DNA of 57,421 nt from an uncultured Lachnospiraceae bacterium (GCA_910587765.1 CAJUNR010000026.1:1-57421); one strand, 5' to 3'. Positions 1-8,821 are shown, counted from the stretch's first letter. A program made the numbers and translations. The notes: generated from the letters alone by a model not told the origin.

Positions 1-60
1 TGGAAGTGAAGGAGTGCGTATCTTTCCTATCTGTATGTGATTTTGAAGGCACAGGATAGA

Positions 61-90
61 AGATCAGAACAAGACGTTCTGGTCTTTTTT
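61..90 (+). terminator. Rho-independent terminator of an upstream gene
   Basis: A 10-bp stem (61-70 with 76-85, one G-T wobble) and a 5-nt loop run directly into a T tract. It would end whatever gene enters the window from the left. Bases 1-59 contain two short open frames with stops at 38-40 and 57-59, and neither tail is recognisable. Confidence 0.75.
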
Positions 91-120
91 CGTATAGCGG
101 CTTTGCTTTTGCTCTGTGGA

Positions 121-300
121 TTGCGGTTCACACCTATCGGTTCTAAGCCTGATGCGGGCAGCTCATCCTTCCAGACCCCGCTCGCGCTTAATGAAGGGAT
201 GCAGCGGTACTAAGGCGCGAAAAGACCGCGCCTAAGGACCGGCACCCTTCAATGGGTCTTTCAGGATGAGCTGCCCGTATCGGGCTTAGAACCGCGTCTT
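121..300. repeat. Dispersed structured repeat, copy 1
   Basis: An imperfect palindrome of about 155-180 bp. The outer arms 139-169 and 263-293 pair over 31 positions, with the only departures being G-U compatible. Inside are a second stem (GAAGGG with CCCTTC) and a central hairpin (AGGCGCG/CGCGCCT). A second copy lies at 47451-47644. No open frame is seen. It fills the intergenic space between an upstream terminator and the sirtuin-like gene. It may be a MITE-like element or a structured RNA; the sequence alone does not decide. Confidence 0.8.
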
Positions 301-309
301 TGCCGGGGA

Positions 310-338
310 TAGACTTTATATTCCGGATGTGCTATAAT
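310..338 (+). promoter_or_regulatory. SigA-type promoter for the sirtuin-like gene
   Basis: A -35-like TAGACT (310-315) lies 17 bp before a perfect TATAAT (333-338). It lies about 70 bp upstream of the probable GTG start at 408 and just beyond the dispersed repeat. Confidence 0.55.
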
Positions 339-407
339 GAGCATCAGCGGGAAGAATGAATTTATTCATTCGATGGGCGACGAATAATGAACAGGAAGGA
401 TGCAGCA

Positions 408-902
408 GTGACGTACGAAGAGGTAAGAGCAGAAGTCCGGGGAGCGAATCTGGTACTGGTGGGACTCGGGGAAGCGCTGTCCGGCGCCGGGAACATATTT
501 TACGAAGCGCTGTCGGGGCTTCTGAGCAACAAGGACTATTTCATTGTCAGTCTGTCGGATAACAGAGCGGCGCTGGAGTCCGCAGGGCTGGACGCCGAAC
601 GGCTTACGGTTCCGCTGTCGGAAGGAGAGGACCGCAAGAGCTGGGAGCGTTATCTGCACTGGCTGTCCTTTACACTCAACCAGCGGCTCTGTATTCTTGA
701 GCTCGGGGCGGGTTTTGCCCATCCGGAAATCATCCGTTTTCCGTTTGAGAAAACCTGTTATTTTAATCAGAAATCCAGATATATCCGGATTCATGAGAGA
801 CTTCCCCAATTGTCTGCGGAGATTGCGGAGAGAGGCGTCTCCATACAGGAAGATCCGGCGGTATTTCTGTCACTCTCCGCAGTATGTCGCCCGGACGTCT
901 GA
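408..902 (+). CDS. Short sirtuin-like protein, probably catalytically dead
   Basis: The product is about 164 aa. It aligns by eye with the Rossmann parts of Clostridia SIR2-family proteins: ANLVLVGLGEALSG matches the NAD-binding GAGAGLS loop, NKDYFIVSLSDN matches the KDYFVLTTNVDH strand, and LELGAGFAHPEIIRFPFE matches the C-terminal LELGVGxNTPxIIxxPF block. The catalytic His is replaced (SDNRAA where NVDHCF is expected) and the zinc-binding cysteine module is missing, so deacetylase activity is doubtful. GTG 408 is preferred over ATG 387 because AGGAAGG (393-399) sits 8 nt before the GTG. hisH follows 194 bp downstream. The remaining role could be ADP-ribose or NAD binding; this is inference. 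Confidence 0.55.
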   Translation: MTYEEVRAEVRGANLVLVGLGEALSGAGNIFYEALSGLLSNKDYFIVSLSDNRAALESAGLDAERLTVPLSEGEDRKSWERYLHWLSFTLNQRLCILELGAGFAHPEIIRFPFEKTCYFNQKSRYIRIHERLPQLSAEIAERGVSIQEDPAVFLSLSAVCRPDV

Positions 903-1096
903 CCCGGACGGACCATCCTTCCGGATCCCAATACGAAATATAGAATGTGAACAGCATTCCTGAGAGGATGCTAAGCGATAAAACAGCATCCGTCATACGG
1001 TACGCAGAGCGGTTTCTGAACGGCAAAGCAGGACGGAAACACTCCGGGCAGACGGGTATTATATGGGGATGCAAAACAATCATAAGAGGACAGAGA

Positions 1097-1702
1097 ATGA
1101 TAGCATTGATTGATTACGATGCCGGCAATATCCGCAGTGTGGAAAAGGCGCTGCTCCGGCTGGGGCAGGAAGTATGCGTTACCCGCGACAAGGAGAAGCT
1201 CCTGCATGCGGATAAGGTGATCCTGCCCGGCGTGGGCGCGTTCGGCGACGCCATGAGACATCTTCATGAATATGGTCTGGTGGATGTGATTCAGGAAATT
1301 GTGGAGAGAAAGACCCCGTTTCTTGGTATCTGCCTGGGACTGCAGCTTCTGTTTGAGCGCAGTGCGGAAGCGCCGGGGGTGGCGGGTCTGGGGATTCTCA
1401 AAGGCGAGATCCTCCGGATTCCGGAGGGCGAAGGACGGAAGATTCCGCATATGGGATGGAATTGCCTGGAACTTCAGAATGACGGGAGACTGTTCCGTGG
1501 ACTGGAAGAGCCCCCGTATGTCTATTTTGTGCACTCCTATTATCTGAAAGCGGCGGACGAACAGATTGTAAAAGCAATCACCGATTACGGAGTCCGGATC
1601 CATGCCGCCGTGGAGCGGGAGTATGTATTTGCCTGTCAGTTCCATCCGGAGAAGAGCAGCGCGGCCGGTCTGCGGATGCTGAAGAATTTTGCAGAGCTTT
1701 GA
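1097..1702 (+). CDS. hisH: Imidazole glycerol phosphate synthase, glutaminase subunit HisH
   Basis: 201 aa, the normal family length. It is a class I glutamine amidotransferase that makes ammonia for HisF in histidine synthesis. The nucleophile elbow LGICLGLQ contains the catalytic Cys, and CQFHPEKS supplies the His/Glu pair; YDAGNIRSVEKAL is the HisH N-terminal signature. The start at 1097 is chosen because AGAGGA lies 6 nt upstream and the protein then begins MIALIDYDAG as expected; the frame is open further upstream but carries no homology. hisF begins 16 bp after its stop. No other his genes are visible in the window, so the pair appears detached from a full his operon. Confidence 0.95.
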   Translation: MIALIDYDAGNIRSVEKALLRLGQEVCVTRDKEKLLHADKVILPGVGAFGDAMRHLHEYGLVDVIQEIVERKTPFLGICLGLQLLFERSAEAPGVAGLGILKGEILRIPEGEGRKIPHMGWNCLELQNDGRLFRGLEEPPYVYFVHSYYLKAADEQIVKAITDYGVRIHAAVEREYVFACQFHPEKSSAAGLRMLKNFAEL

Positions 1703-1718
1703 GTCGGGAGAAAAACAT

Positions 1719-2480
1719 ATGTTGACAAAGAGAATCATCCCCTGCCTGGATGTGCATGACGGGCGGGTAGTGAAAGGCGTAAATTTTGTAAATCTCCGAG
1801 ACGCCGGGGATCCGGTGGAGATTGCGGCGGCCTATGACCGGGCGGGAGCGGACGAGCTGGTTTTTCTGGATATTACGGCCTCCTCGGATGACCGCAATAC
1901 CGTTGTGGATATGGTGCGCCGGGTGGCGGAGACGGTATTTATCCCCTTCACGGTGGGCGGCGGCATCCGTACGGTCGAGGATTTCCGGGCGCTGCTCCGG
2001 GAAGGGGCCGATAAAATCTCGGTAAATTCCGCCGCGATCATGCGGCCGGAACTGATCCGCGAGGCGGCGGACAAGTTCGGGAGCCAGTGCGTGGTGGTGG
2101 CCATTGACGCCCGCCGCAGAGAAGACGGAAGCGGCTGGAACATCTATAAAAACGGCGGCCGTGTGGATATGGGCATGGACGCTGTGGAATGGGCGCGCAG
2201 AGTGTGCGGGCTGGGAGCCGGAGAGATTCTGCTGACCAGCATGGACTGCGACGGCACAAAAGCGGGCTACGACATTGAGCTGACGCGGACGATTGCCGAA
2301 CAGGTGCCGGTGCCGGTGATCGCCTCCGGAGGGGCGGGGACCGTGGAGCATTTTAAGGAGGCGCTGACGGAAGGGAAGGCGGACGCCGCGCTGGCGGCCT
2401 CTCTGTTTCACTATAAGGAGCTGGAAATACGCGAGGTAAAAGAATACCTCAGGGGTCAGAACGTGCCGGTGCGCCTGTAG
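1719..2480 (+). CDS. hisF: Imidazole glycerol phosphate synthase, cyclase subunit HisF
   Basis: 253 aa, a full-length (beta/alpha)8 barrel. It uses ammonia from HisH to convert PRFAR to imidazole glycerol phosphate and AICAR. The catalytic acids are visible in CLDVHDG (first strand) and VVAIDARR (fifth strand). The phosphate-binding loops VGGGIRT and ASGGAG are intact. GGGAG (1706-1710) gives a proper ribosome site 8 nt before ATG 1719. It is almost certainly cotranscribed and complexed with HisH. The usual hisA between hisH and hisF and hisI after hisF are absent here. Confidence 0.96.
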   Translation: MLTKRIIPCLDVHDGRVVKGVNFVNLRDAGDPVEIAAAYDRAGADELVFLDITASSDDRNTVVDMVRRVAETVFIPFTVGGGIRTVEDFRALLREGADKISVNSAAIMRPELIREAADKFGSQCVVVAIDARRREDGSGWNIYKNGGRVDMGMDAVEWARRVCGLGAGEILLTSMDCDGTKAGYDIELTRTIAEQVPVPVIASGGAGTVEHFKEALTEGKADAALAASLFHYKELEIREVKEYLRGQNVPVRL

Positions 2481-2540
2481 GAGGCGGGGAGATAGAACAA
2501 TTGTTCGATTTTGACGCGGCATGACAAAGGAGAAAACGTT

Positions 2541-3218
2541 ATGGGAATGATTCAAAACGACTGGCTGGAACCGCTGAAACCGGAATTTTCCAGGCCATAC
2601 TACAGAAAACTGTATCAGACGGTGAAGGAAGCGTACAGCACCGAGCTGATCTTTCCGCCGGCGAACGATATTTTCAATGCCTTTGAACTGACACCGTTGT
2701 CGGAAGTCAAGGTGGTAATCATCGGACAGGACCCCTATCACGATGTGGGACAGGCGCACGGGCTGTGTTTCTCCGTAAAGCCGGGGGTGAAGACGCCGCC
2801 CTCGCTGGTCAATATTTATAAAGAACTGCAGAATGATCTCGGCTGCTACATCCCGGACAACGGTTATCTGGAAAAATGGGCCAGGCAGGGGGTGCTGCTT
2901 CTGAACACGGTGCTGACCGTGCGCGCCCATAAGGCCAATTCTCACCGGGGGATCGGCTGGGAAGAGTTCACGGACGCCGCGATCCGCATTCTGAACGAAC
3001 AGGACCGCCCGATGGTCTATCTGCTCTGGGGCAGACCGGCGCAGTCCAAGAAATCCATGCTGCACAATCCGAAGCATCTGATTCTGACGGCGGCGCATCC
3101 AAGTCCGCTCTCGGCGCACAACGGTTTCTTCGGGTGCAGGCATTTCAGTCAGACGAACGCGTTTCTGGAGGAACACGGTCTTGCGCCCATTGACTGGCAG
3201 ATTGAAAATCGGTCATAA
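2541..3218 (+). CDS. ung: Uracil-DNA glycosylase, family 1
   Basis: 225 aa, the family norm. It removes uracil from DNA in base-excision repair. The water-activating loop GQDPYHDVGQAHGL and the leucine-intercalation loop HPSPLSAHNGFFGCRHF are both complete, and the N-terminal WLEPLKPEF region is typical. ATG 2541 is preceded by AAAGGAG (2525-2531). It follows hisF by 60 bp on the same strand and may be read from the same transcript. A strong hairpin follows at 3264-3302. Confidence 0.97.
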   Translation: MGMIQNDWLEPLKPEFSRPYYRKLYQTVKEAYSTELIFPPANDIFNAFELTPLSEVKVVIIGQDPYHDVGQAHGLCFSVKPGVKTPPSLVNIYKELQNDLGCYIPDNGYLEKWARQGVLLLNTVLTVRAHKANSHRGIGWEEFTDAAIRILNEQDRPMVYLLWGRPAQSKKSMLHNPKHLILTAAHPSPLSAHNGFFGCRHFSQTNAFLEEHGLAPIDWQIENRS

Positions 3219-3263
3219 AATTCAGGGAAACGCTGATTGGATCGGTGTTTTCTCAAAAATATC

Positions 3264-3304
3264 GGCCGCCGCGGAGAACGTAATTTCCCCGCGGCGGCCG
3301 CTTT
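3264..3304. terminator. Terminator between convergent ung and the activase gene
   Basis: A GC-rich stem (CGGCCGCCGCGG against CCGCGGCGGCCG) is followed by CTTTT on the plus strand. It lies between the ung stop and the stop of the minus-strand gene ending at 3314, so it could serve ung and possibly both genes. Confidence 0.8.
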
Positions 3305-3313
3305 TGGCCGTCT

Positions 3314-6300
3314 CTATGCTTCCAGGCGCCGGTCCGCGCTCTTTTCCATGTTTTTAAATGCCGTACTGAGCATCAGCTTGATCCGGTTGAGCTGATTCAC
3401 CTCGCTTGCCCCGGGGTCGTAGTCAATGGCCACGATATTGGAGGACGGATGCCTCCTGCGCAGCTCTTTGATGACGCCCTTGCCCACGATGTGATTGGGA
3501 AGGCAGGCGAAAGGCTGCGTGCAGATGATATTGGGCGTCCCGCCTTCGATCAGTTCCAGCATCTCTCCGGTCAGGAACCATCCCTCGCCCGTCTGATTTC
3601 CGAGGGAGACGATCTCCTCTGCCATCTTTGCCATATGATCGATGTCCGCGGCCGGAGAGAAGTGGACGCTTTTCTCCAGCGCCTTGTCTGCGGGGCTGCG
3701 CAGAAACTGCAGCGCGCGGATTCCCAGCCGCCCGTTTCTGGCGGTTTTCTTTTGTTTGCCCAGATACTGCGCCCGAAATTCCGTGTTTTTAAAACAATAG
3801 AGCAGGAAATCCATCAGATCGGGCACTACGGCCTCGGCTCCTTCCGCTTCCAGAAGGTCCACCAGTCCGTTGTTGGCGGATGGAGAAAATTTTACCAGAA
3901 TCTCCCCCACGATGCCGACCCTGGGTTTCTTTTCGCCCGAAACGGGGATGCGGTCAAAGGTTTCCACAATCTTTGTGCAGAGCCGGCAAAATTCCCTCCA
4001 GGAAGGATAACGCTTCGTAAGGAACGTCCTGCACTGCCAGTTCAACTGTTCATAGGTGCGGTTCGCTTCCCCCGCAGTCTGTTCGTACGGCCGGGTGTGA
4101 TAGAGAACCTTCATGAACAGGTCGCCGAATACAAGCGCGTAGGCGGCTTTGACAATCATCATGGGCGTGTATTTGAAGCCCGGATTTTTCTCCAGTCCGC
4201 TTAAATTAATGGAGATGACCGGAATATCCGGATAGCCGGCTTTCTCCAGCGCTCTGCGGATGAAGCCGATGTAGTTGGAAGCCCGGCAGCCGCCCCCGGT
4301 CTGAGAGATCAGGACGGCGGTTCTGGACAGGTCGTAGTCTCCGGACAGGATGGCCTGCATAATCTGGCCGATGACGATCAGGGACGGATAGCAGGCGTCG
4401 TTGTTGACGTACTTGAGTCCGAGATCCACGGCTTCTCTGCCGGCTCCCGGCAGTACGTCGATCCGCAGCCCGCAGGAGCGGAAAGCGGCTTCCAGCAGGT
4501 TAAAATGAAGCGGCGACATATCCGGGCAGAGAATGGTATATTCCCTGCGCATCTCCCGGGTGAAGACCACGCGCTCGTAGGCGGAGGAGCAGATGCACCG
4601 CTGCTCCTTTTTCTTCTCCCGCACGCGGATGGCGGAGAGCAGAGAGCGGATACGGATGCGGGCGGCGCCCAGGTTGCTGACCTCGTCGATCTTCAGACAG
4701 GTATAGATCTTGCCGGAGCCGCTCAGAATCTCATCCACCTGATCGGTCGTGACCGCGTCCAGGCCGCAGCCGAAGGAGTTCAGTTGAATCAGGTCCAGAT
4801 CGTCGCGGGTTTTCACGTAGTTGGCGGCCGCGTACAGCCGGGAGTGATACATCCACTGGTCCATGACCCGCAGAGGGCGTTCTTCCTCGTGGAGATGAGA
4901 GATGCTGTCCTCGGTCAGCACCGCCAGCCCGTAACCGTTGATCAGTTCCGGGATTCCGTGATTGATTTCCCGGTCGATGTGGTAGGGGCGTCCTGCGAGA
5001 ACGATGCCGTGGGCATGGTGTTCTTCCATCCATTGCAAGGCTTCCTCGCCTTTTTGGCGGATGTCCATCCGGGCCTGCCGCAGTTCTTCCCAGCCGGCCT
5101 TCGCCGCTTCGCCGATCTCGGCGGCGGTCAGGTTCCGGTCGCCCTCAAATTCCTCGATCAGGCGCCTGGTGAGAATCTCCAGACTTTCAAAGCTTAAAAA
5201 CGGATTGCGGAAATCAAAACGATCCGAGCGGAGCTCCTCCATATTGTTCTTGATGTTTTCCGCGTAGGAGGTGACGATGGGGCAGTTGTAATGATTGTTC
5301 GCCTCCCGGAACTCCGGACGCTCGTAGGGCACGCAGGGATAGAAAATAAAGGGAATATTGTGCTGCAGGAGCCATTTCACATGCCCGTGAGCCAGCTTGG
5401 CCGGATAACATTCCGACTCGCTGGGGATGGACTCCAGTCCCTGTTCATACAGTTCGTGGGTGGAAGCCGGGGAGAGAACGACCCGGTATCCCAGCTTCGT
5501 GAAAAAGGTAAACCAGAACGGGTAATTCTCATACAGATTCAGCACCCGCGGGATTCCCACCAGTCCCCGGACCGCCTCCTCTTCGGACAACGGTTCGTAG
5601 GAAAACATACGCTTGTTTTTGTAGGCGAACAGGTTGGGTGCGGGATTTTCCTTTTTCTCTCTGCCCAGTCCCCGTTCGCAGCGGTTGCCGGAGATATAGC
5701 GTCTGCCGCCGGAGAATTTGTTGACGGTCAGACGGCAGTTGTTGGTGCAGCCGCGGCATTTGGTCATGGAGGTGGAAAAGGTAAGTGCTTTCATCTCCTC
5801 CTCGGACAGCATGGCGGTCTCCTGGCCTTCATAGCGTTCCCTTGCGATCAGGGCTGCGCCAAAAGCGCCCATGATGCCGGCGATATCCGGGCGGACAACC
5901 TCGCAGCCGGCGATTTTTTCCAGGCTTCTGAGCACCGCGTTGTTGTAAAAGGTCCCGCCCTGGACGACGATGTGTTTTCCGAGGGATGCGGCGTCCGACA
6001 CCTTGATCACCTTGAACAGAGCGTTCTTGATGACGGAGCAGGCCAGTCCGGCGGAAATGTCGTCCACGCCGGCTCCCTCCTTCTGCGCCTGTTTGACCCT
6101 GGAATTCATGAAGACGGTGCAGCGGGTTCCCAGATCAATGGGATTCTTCGCGAACAGCGCCGCGTCCGCGAAATCCTGAACGGACAGGTTCAAAGATCCG
6201 GCAAAAGTCTCGATGAAGGAACCGCATCCGGAGGAGCAGGCCTCGTTGAGCTGAACGTTGTCCACCGTATGGTTTTTGATGCGGATGCATTTCATGTCCT

Positions 6301-7585
6301 GTCCGCCGATATCGAGGATGCAGTCCACCTCCGGATCGAAAAACTGCGCCGCGTAGTAGTGGGAGATCGTTTCCACCTCTCCTTCATCGAGCTGAAGCGC
6401 CGCTTTGACGAGGGCTTCTCCGTAGCCGGTGGAACAGGAGCGGACGATATGCGCCTTCTCGGGAAGCCGTGCGTACAGATCCTTTAACGCCTCCAGAGTG
6501 ATATGTAAGGTGCTGCCGTTGTTGTTATGATAGTAAGAATAGAGGAGCGACCCGTCTTCGCCGACCAGCGCGATCTTGGTGGTGGTGGATCCGGCGTCGA
6601 TGCCCAGATAGCAGTTCCCTTCATAGGAGGACAGATCCCGTTTTACAACCTTTGCCCGGCTGTGGCGCGCCTCGAAATCCGCGAACGCTTTCCGGTCCGC
6701 GAACAGCGGCTCCAGACGCTTTACTTCAAAGGCAATCTGGATATGGTCTCTGAGCTGACGGATCAGATCCTGTGCCGGAACCGTCGTCTCTCCCTGTGAG
6801 AGGAGGGCCGAGCCGGAAGCGGCGAACAGGTGGGAGTGCGCCGGAAGGATCGCGTGCTCCTCGTCCAGCTTCAGCGTGCGGATAAAGGTACGGCGCAGTT
6901 CGGACAGGAAATGGAGCGGTCCTCCCAGAAATGCCACATGTCCCCGGATGGGTTTCCCGCAGGCAAGACCGCTGATGGTCTGATTGACCACCGCCTGGAA
7001 GATGGAAGCCGCCAGGTCTTCCTTCGTCGCGCCTTCGTTGATCAGCGGCTGAATATCGGTCTTGGCAAATACGCCGCAGCGCGCGGCGATGGAATACAGC
7101 GCCTTGTAGCTTTTGGCGTATTCGTTCAGGCCGGAAGCGTCCGTCTGCAGAAGAGAGGCCATCTGGTCGATGAACGATCCGGTTCCGCCCGCGCAGATGC
7201 CGTTCATTCGCTGCTCGACGCTGCCGCCCTGGAAGTAGATGATTTTGGCGTCTTCACCGCCCAGTTCAATGGCCACGTCGGTCCTGGGCGCGTAAGTCTG
7301 CAGCGCTTCCGCCACCGCCACGACCTCCTGCACAAAAGGAATTTTCAGGTGTTCCGCCAGCGTCAGTCCGCCTGACCCGGTGATGACGGGACAGATTTCG
7401 ATCTGCCCCAGCGCCTCCACGGCCCGCGTAAGCAGAAGGGCCAGCGTTTCCTGGATATTTGCGTAGTGCCGTTCATAGTCCGAAAAACGGATTTGATGGT
7501 TTTCGTCCAGCACGGCGATCTTAACGGTTGTGGAACCGATGTCGATTCCCAGTCTGTAGGTCTTGTTCATATATCTGGCAGACAA
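3314..7585 (-). CDS. Giant 2-hydroxyacyl-CoA dehydratase activase fusion
   Basis: 1423 aa. Two BadF/BcrA-type ATPase domains occur in tandem: LGIDIGSTTVKIAV near residue 12 and LGIDAGSTTTKIALV near residue 327. Each carries the cysteine loops that hold the activase [4Fe-4S] cluster (GICAGGTGSF and ARCGVF; ACSSGCGSF and GTRCTVF). A cysteine motif CRGCTNNCRL near residue 607 opens a long C-terminal part resembling DUF2229 and dehydratase subunits. The family (HgdC/YjiL-like) performs ATP-driven one-electron transfer to radical dehydratases, but no classical dehydratase partner is nearby and the substrate is unknown. The start is probably TTG 7585, because GAGGTG lies 8 nt upstream, whereas the in-frame ATG at 7570 has no ribosome site. 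Confidence 0.85.
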   Translation of the reverse strand: MSARYMNKTYRLGIDIGSTTVKIAVLDENHQIRFSDYERHYANIQETLALLLTRAVEALGQIEICPVITGSGGLTLAEHLKIPFVQEVVAVAEALQTYAPRTDVAIELGGEDAKIIYFQGGSVEQRMNGICAGGTGSFIDQMASLLQTDASGLNEYAKSYKALYSIAARCGVFAKTDIQPLINEGATKEDLAASIFQAVVNQTISGLACGKPIRGHVAFLGGPLHFLSELRRTFIRTLKLDEEHAILPAHSHLFAASGSALLSQGETTVPAQDLIRQLRDHIQIAFEVKRLEPLFADRKAFADFEARHSRAKVVKRDLSSYEGNCYLGIDAGSTTTKIALVGEDGSLLYSYYHNNNGSTLHITLEALKDLYARLPEKAHIVRSCSTGYGEALVKAALQLDEGEVETISHYYAAQFFDPEVDCILDIGGQDMKCIRIKNHTVDNVQLNEACSSGCGSFIETFAGSLNLSVQDFADAALFAKNPIDLGTRCTVFMNSRVKQAQKEGAGVDDISAGLACSVIKNALFKVIKVSDAASLGKHIVVQGGTFYNNAVLRSLEKIAGCEVVRPDIAGIMGAFGAALIARERYEGQETAMLSEEEMKALTFSTSMTKCRGCTNNCRLTVNKFSGGRRYISGNRCERGLGREKKENPAPNLFAYKNKRMFSYEPLSEEEAVRGLVGIPRVLNLYENYPFWFTFFTKLGYRVVLSPASTHELYEQGLESIPSESECYPAKLAHGHVKWLLQHNIPFIFYPCVPYERPEFREANNHYNCPIVTSYAENIKNNMEELRSDRFDFRNPFLSFESLEILTRRLIEEFEGDRNLTAAEIGEAAKAGWEELRQARMDIRQKGEEALQWMEEHHAHGIVLAGRPYHIDREINHGIPELINGYGLAVLTEDSISHLHEEERPLRVMDQWMYHSRLYAAANYVKTRDDLDLIQLNSFGCGLDAVTTDQVDEILSGSGKIYTCLKIDEVSNLGAARIRIRSLLSAIRVREKKKEQRCICSSAYERVVFTREMRREYTILCPDMSPLHFNLLEAAFRSCGLRIDVLPGAGREAVDLGLKYVNNDACYPSLIVIGQIMQAILSGDYDLSRTAVLISQTGGGCRASNYIGFIRRALEKAGYPDIPVISINLSGLEKNPGFKYTPMMIVKAAYALVFGDLFMKVLYHTRPYEQTAGEANRTYEQLNWQCRTFLTKRYPSWREFCRLCTKIVETFDRIPVSGEKKPRVGIVGEILVKFSPSANNGLVDLLEAEGAEAVVPDLMDFLLYCFKNTEFRAQYLGKQKKTARNGRLGIRALQFLRSPADKALEKSVHFSPAADIDHMAKMAEEIVSLGNQTGEGWFLTGEMLELIEGGTPNIICTQPFACLPNHIVGKGVIKELRRRHPSSNIVAIDYDPGASEVNQLNRIKLMLSTAFKNMEKSADRRLEA

Positions 7586-7722
7586 TCTGCCTTCACCTCA
7601 CATTTTTCTTTCGTTTATTCTGCTTTTCCGGCAATTTTTAATACCGGTCATATGTATTATATGGAAAGAAGAAAATAAAATCTATAAATTTGCCGTTAAG
7701 ATTGCGGGGGCGGGATCGTTCG

Positions 7723-7751
7723 TTGACAAAGCGGGGGAGAGAAACTATAAT
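7723..7751 (+). promoter_or_regulatory. Perfect-consensus SigA promoter
   Basis: TTGACA (7723-7728), a 17-bp spacer and TATAAT (7746-7751) match the consensus in every position. Transcription should begin near 7758. That leaves the ATG at 7765 almost leaderless and favours ATG 7786, which has AGGAAAGGA upstream. Confidence 0.9.
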
Positions 7752-7785
7752 AAAGGATATTTAGATGAGGAAAGGACGTAGTCTT

Positions 7786-8655
7786 ATGAGATGGCTTGAC
7801 AAGATGGAACGCAGATTCGGGAGGTACGCGGTGCCGAATCTGATCAATTATATCATTATCCTCTACGCGCTCGGATTTGTGGTGGAGGTGGTATCTCCGG
7901 GGCTGTACAGCCGGTTTCTGGCGCTGGACGCGGCGGCGATACTCAGAGGAGAGGTGTGGCGGATCGTGACCTTCATCATCCAGCCGCCTACCGGAAGTTT
8001 CCTGTTTATCTTTTTTTCGCTGTACCTGTACTATATGATCGGCCGGATGCTGGAATACCAGTGGGGAGCGTTTAAATTCAACCTGTACTTTTTCTCGGGG
8101 CTGCTCCTGCACGTGCTTGCCTGCCTGGCCATTTATCTGGTGACGGGACTGAATCTGTCGTACGGTACGATGTACCTGAATATGTCGCTGTTTTTCGCAT
8201 TTGCTGCGCTGTTCCCGGATGTGGAATTTCTGCTGTTTTTTATTCTTCCGATCAAATGCAAATATCTGGGCTATGCCAACGGCCTTTACTTTATCATCAC
8301 GATTGTCGCCGGCTTCGTCGTTCCGATGGGGAGTTCCGTCTGGTTCTCGCTTGTCCGTTTCGGGATTCTGGCGATGCCTGCCAATAGTGTGGCGGCTCTG
8401 GTGTCTTTCCTGAATTTTATCATTTTCTTCCTGGCCATGCGGAGCAGGCAGTTCTCGCCCAGGGAGGTGAAGCGGCGCCGGACCTACCAGAAAAAGGTGC
8501 GGGTGGCGGTGCAGAGGAGCGGACAGCACCGGTGCGCGGTGTGCGGCAGAACGGAAAAGGACGGCGAGGATCTGGAGTTTCGGTTTTGTTCAAAATGCGC
8601 CGGCAATTATGAATACTGTCAGGATCATCTGTATTCGCACGAACACCGAAAATAG
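7786..8655 (+). CDS. Rhomboid-like membrane protein with a C-terminal zinc ribbon
   Basis: 289 aa with about six hydrophobic helices. The overall layout, including RGEVWRIVTFIIQP after the first helix and YYMIGRMLEYQWGAFKFN, resembles rhomboid-family proteins. The protease GxSG serine motif is not present, so this is probably an inactive rhomboid-type protein. The soluble tail has CAVC, CSKC and a following Cys/His cluster (YCQDHLYSHEH) that could bind zinc. The start at 7786 is set by AGGAAAGGA and the predicted transcript start. It is divergent from the activase gene and ends in its own terminator, so it is probably monocistronic. Its partner and role are unknown. Confidence 0.65.
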   Translation: MRWLDKMERRFGRYAVPNLINYIIILYALGFVVEVVSPGLYSRFLALDAAAILRGEVWRIVTFIIQPPTGSFLFIFFSLYLYYMIGRMLEYQWGAFKFNLYFFSGLLLHVLACLAIYLVTGLNLSYGTMYLNMSLFFAFAALFPDVEFLLFFILPIKCKYLGYANGLYFIITIVAGFVVPMGSSVWFSLVRFGILAMPANSVAALVSFLNFIIFFLAMRSRQFSPREVKRRRTYQKKVRVAVQRSGQHRCAVCGRTEKDGEDLEFRFCSKCAGNYEYCQDHLYSHEHRK

Positions 8656-8678
8656 AAAATAAATACAGAGCAGAGAAA

Positions 8679-8757
8679 GCGGGGCTGCCGCCATGTGCGC
8701 CCCTGCCCGTGTGACGGACACGCGGGCGGGAGCGCGCATGGCGGCAGTCCTTTTCGG
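8679..8757 (+). terminator. Long terminator hairpin before cotJA
   Basis: GGGCTGCCGCCATG pairs with CATGGCGGCAGTCC across an inner hairpin (CCCGTGT/ACACGCGGG), followed by TTTT. It separates the rhomboid-like gene from cotJA, so the cot genes need their own promoter. Confidence 0.8.
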
Positions 8758-8779
8758 GGAACCGAAACTGTCGTTTTTA

Positions 8780-8787
8780 CATAGGAT
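8780..8787 (+). promoter_or_regulatory. Possible sigma-E -10 element of the cotJ operon
   Basis: CATAGGAT fits the sigma-E pattern CATAnnnT and is placed so that transcription would start about 10 bp before the ribosome site. No good -35 element is evident. cotJ is a sigma-E operon in Bacillus subtilis; that is the main support. Confidence 0.3.
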
Positions 8788-8821
8788 AAAGGGAAAGAAA
8801 AAGAAGGAAGGAATACAAAAA

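Noticed and set aside
1..59. Possible 3' end of a gene entering from the left
   Set aside because: Two frames end here (stops at 38-40 and 57-59) and neither tail can be identified; only the terminator after it is reported.
1578..3176. Long minus-strand open frame (532 codons) over hisF and ung
   Set aside because: It is antisense to two well-supported genes, is His/Arg-rich and has no family likeness; a product of high GC in codon positions.
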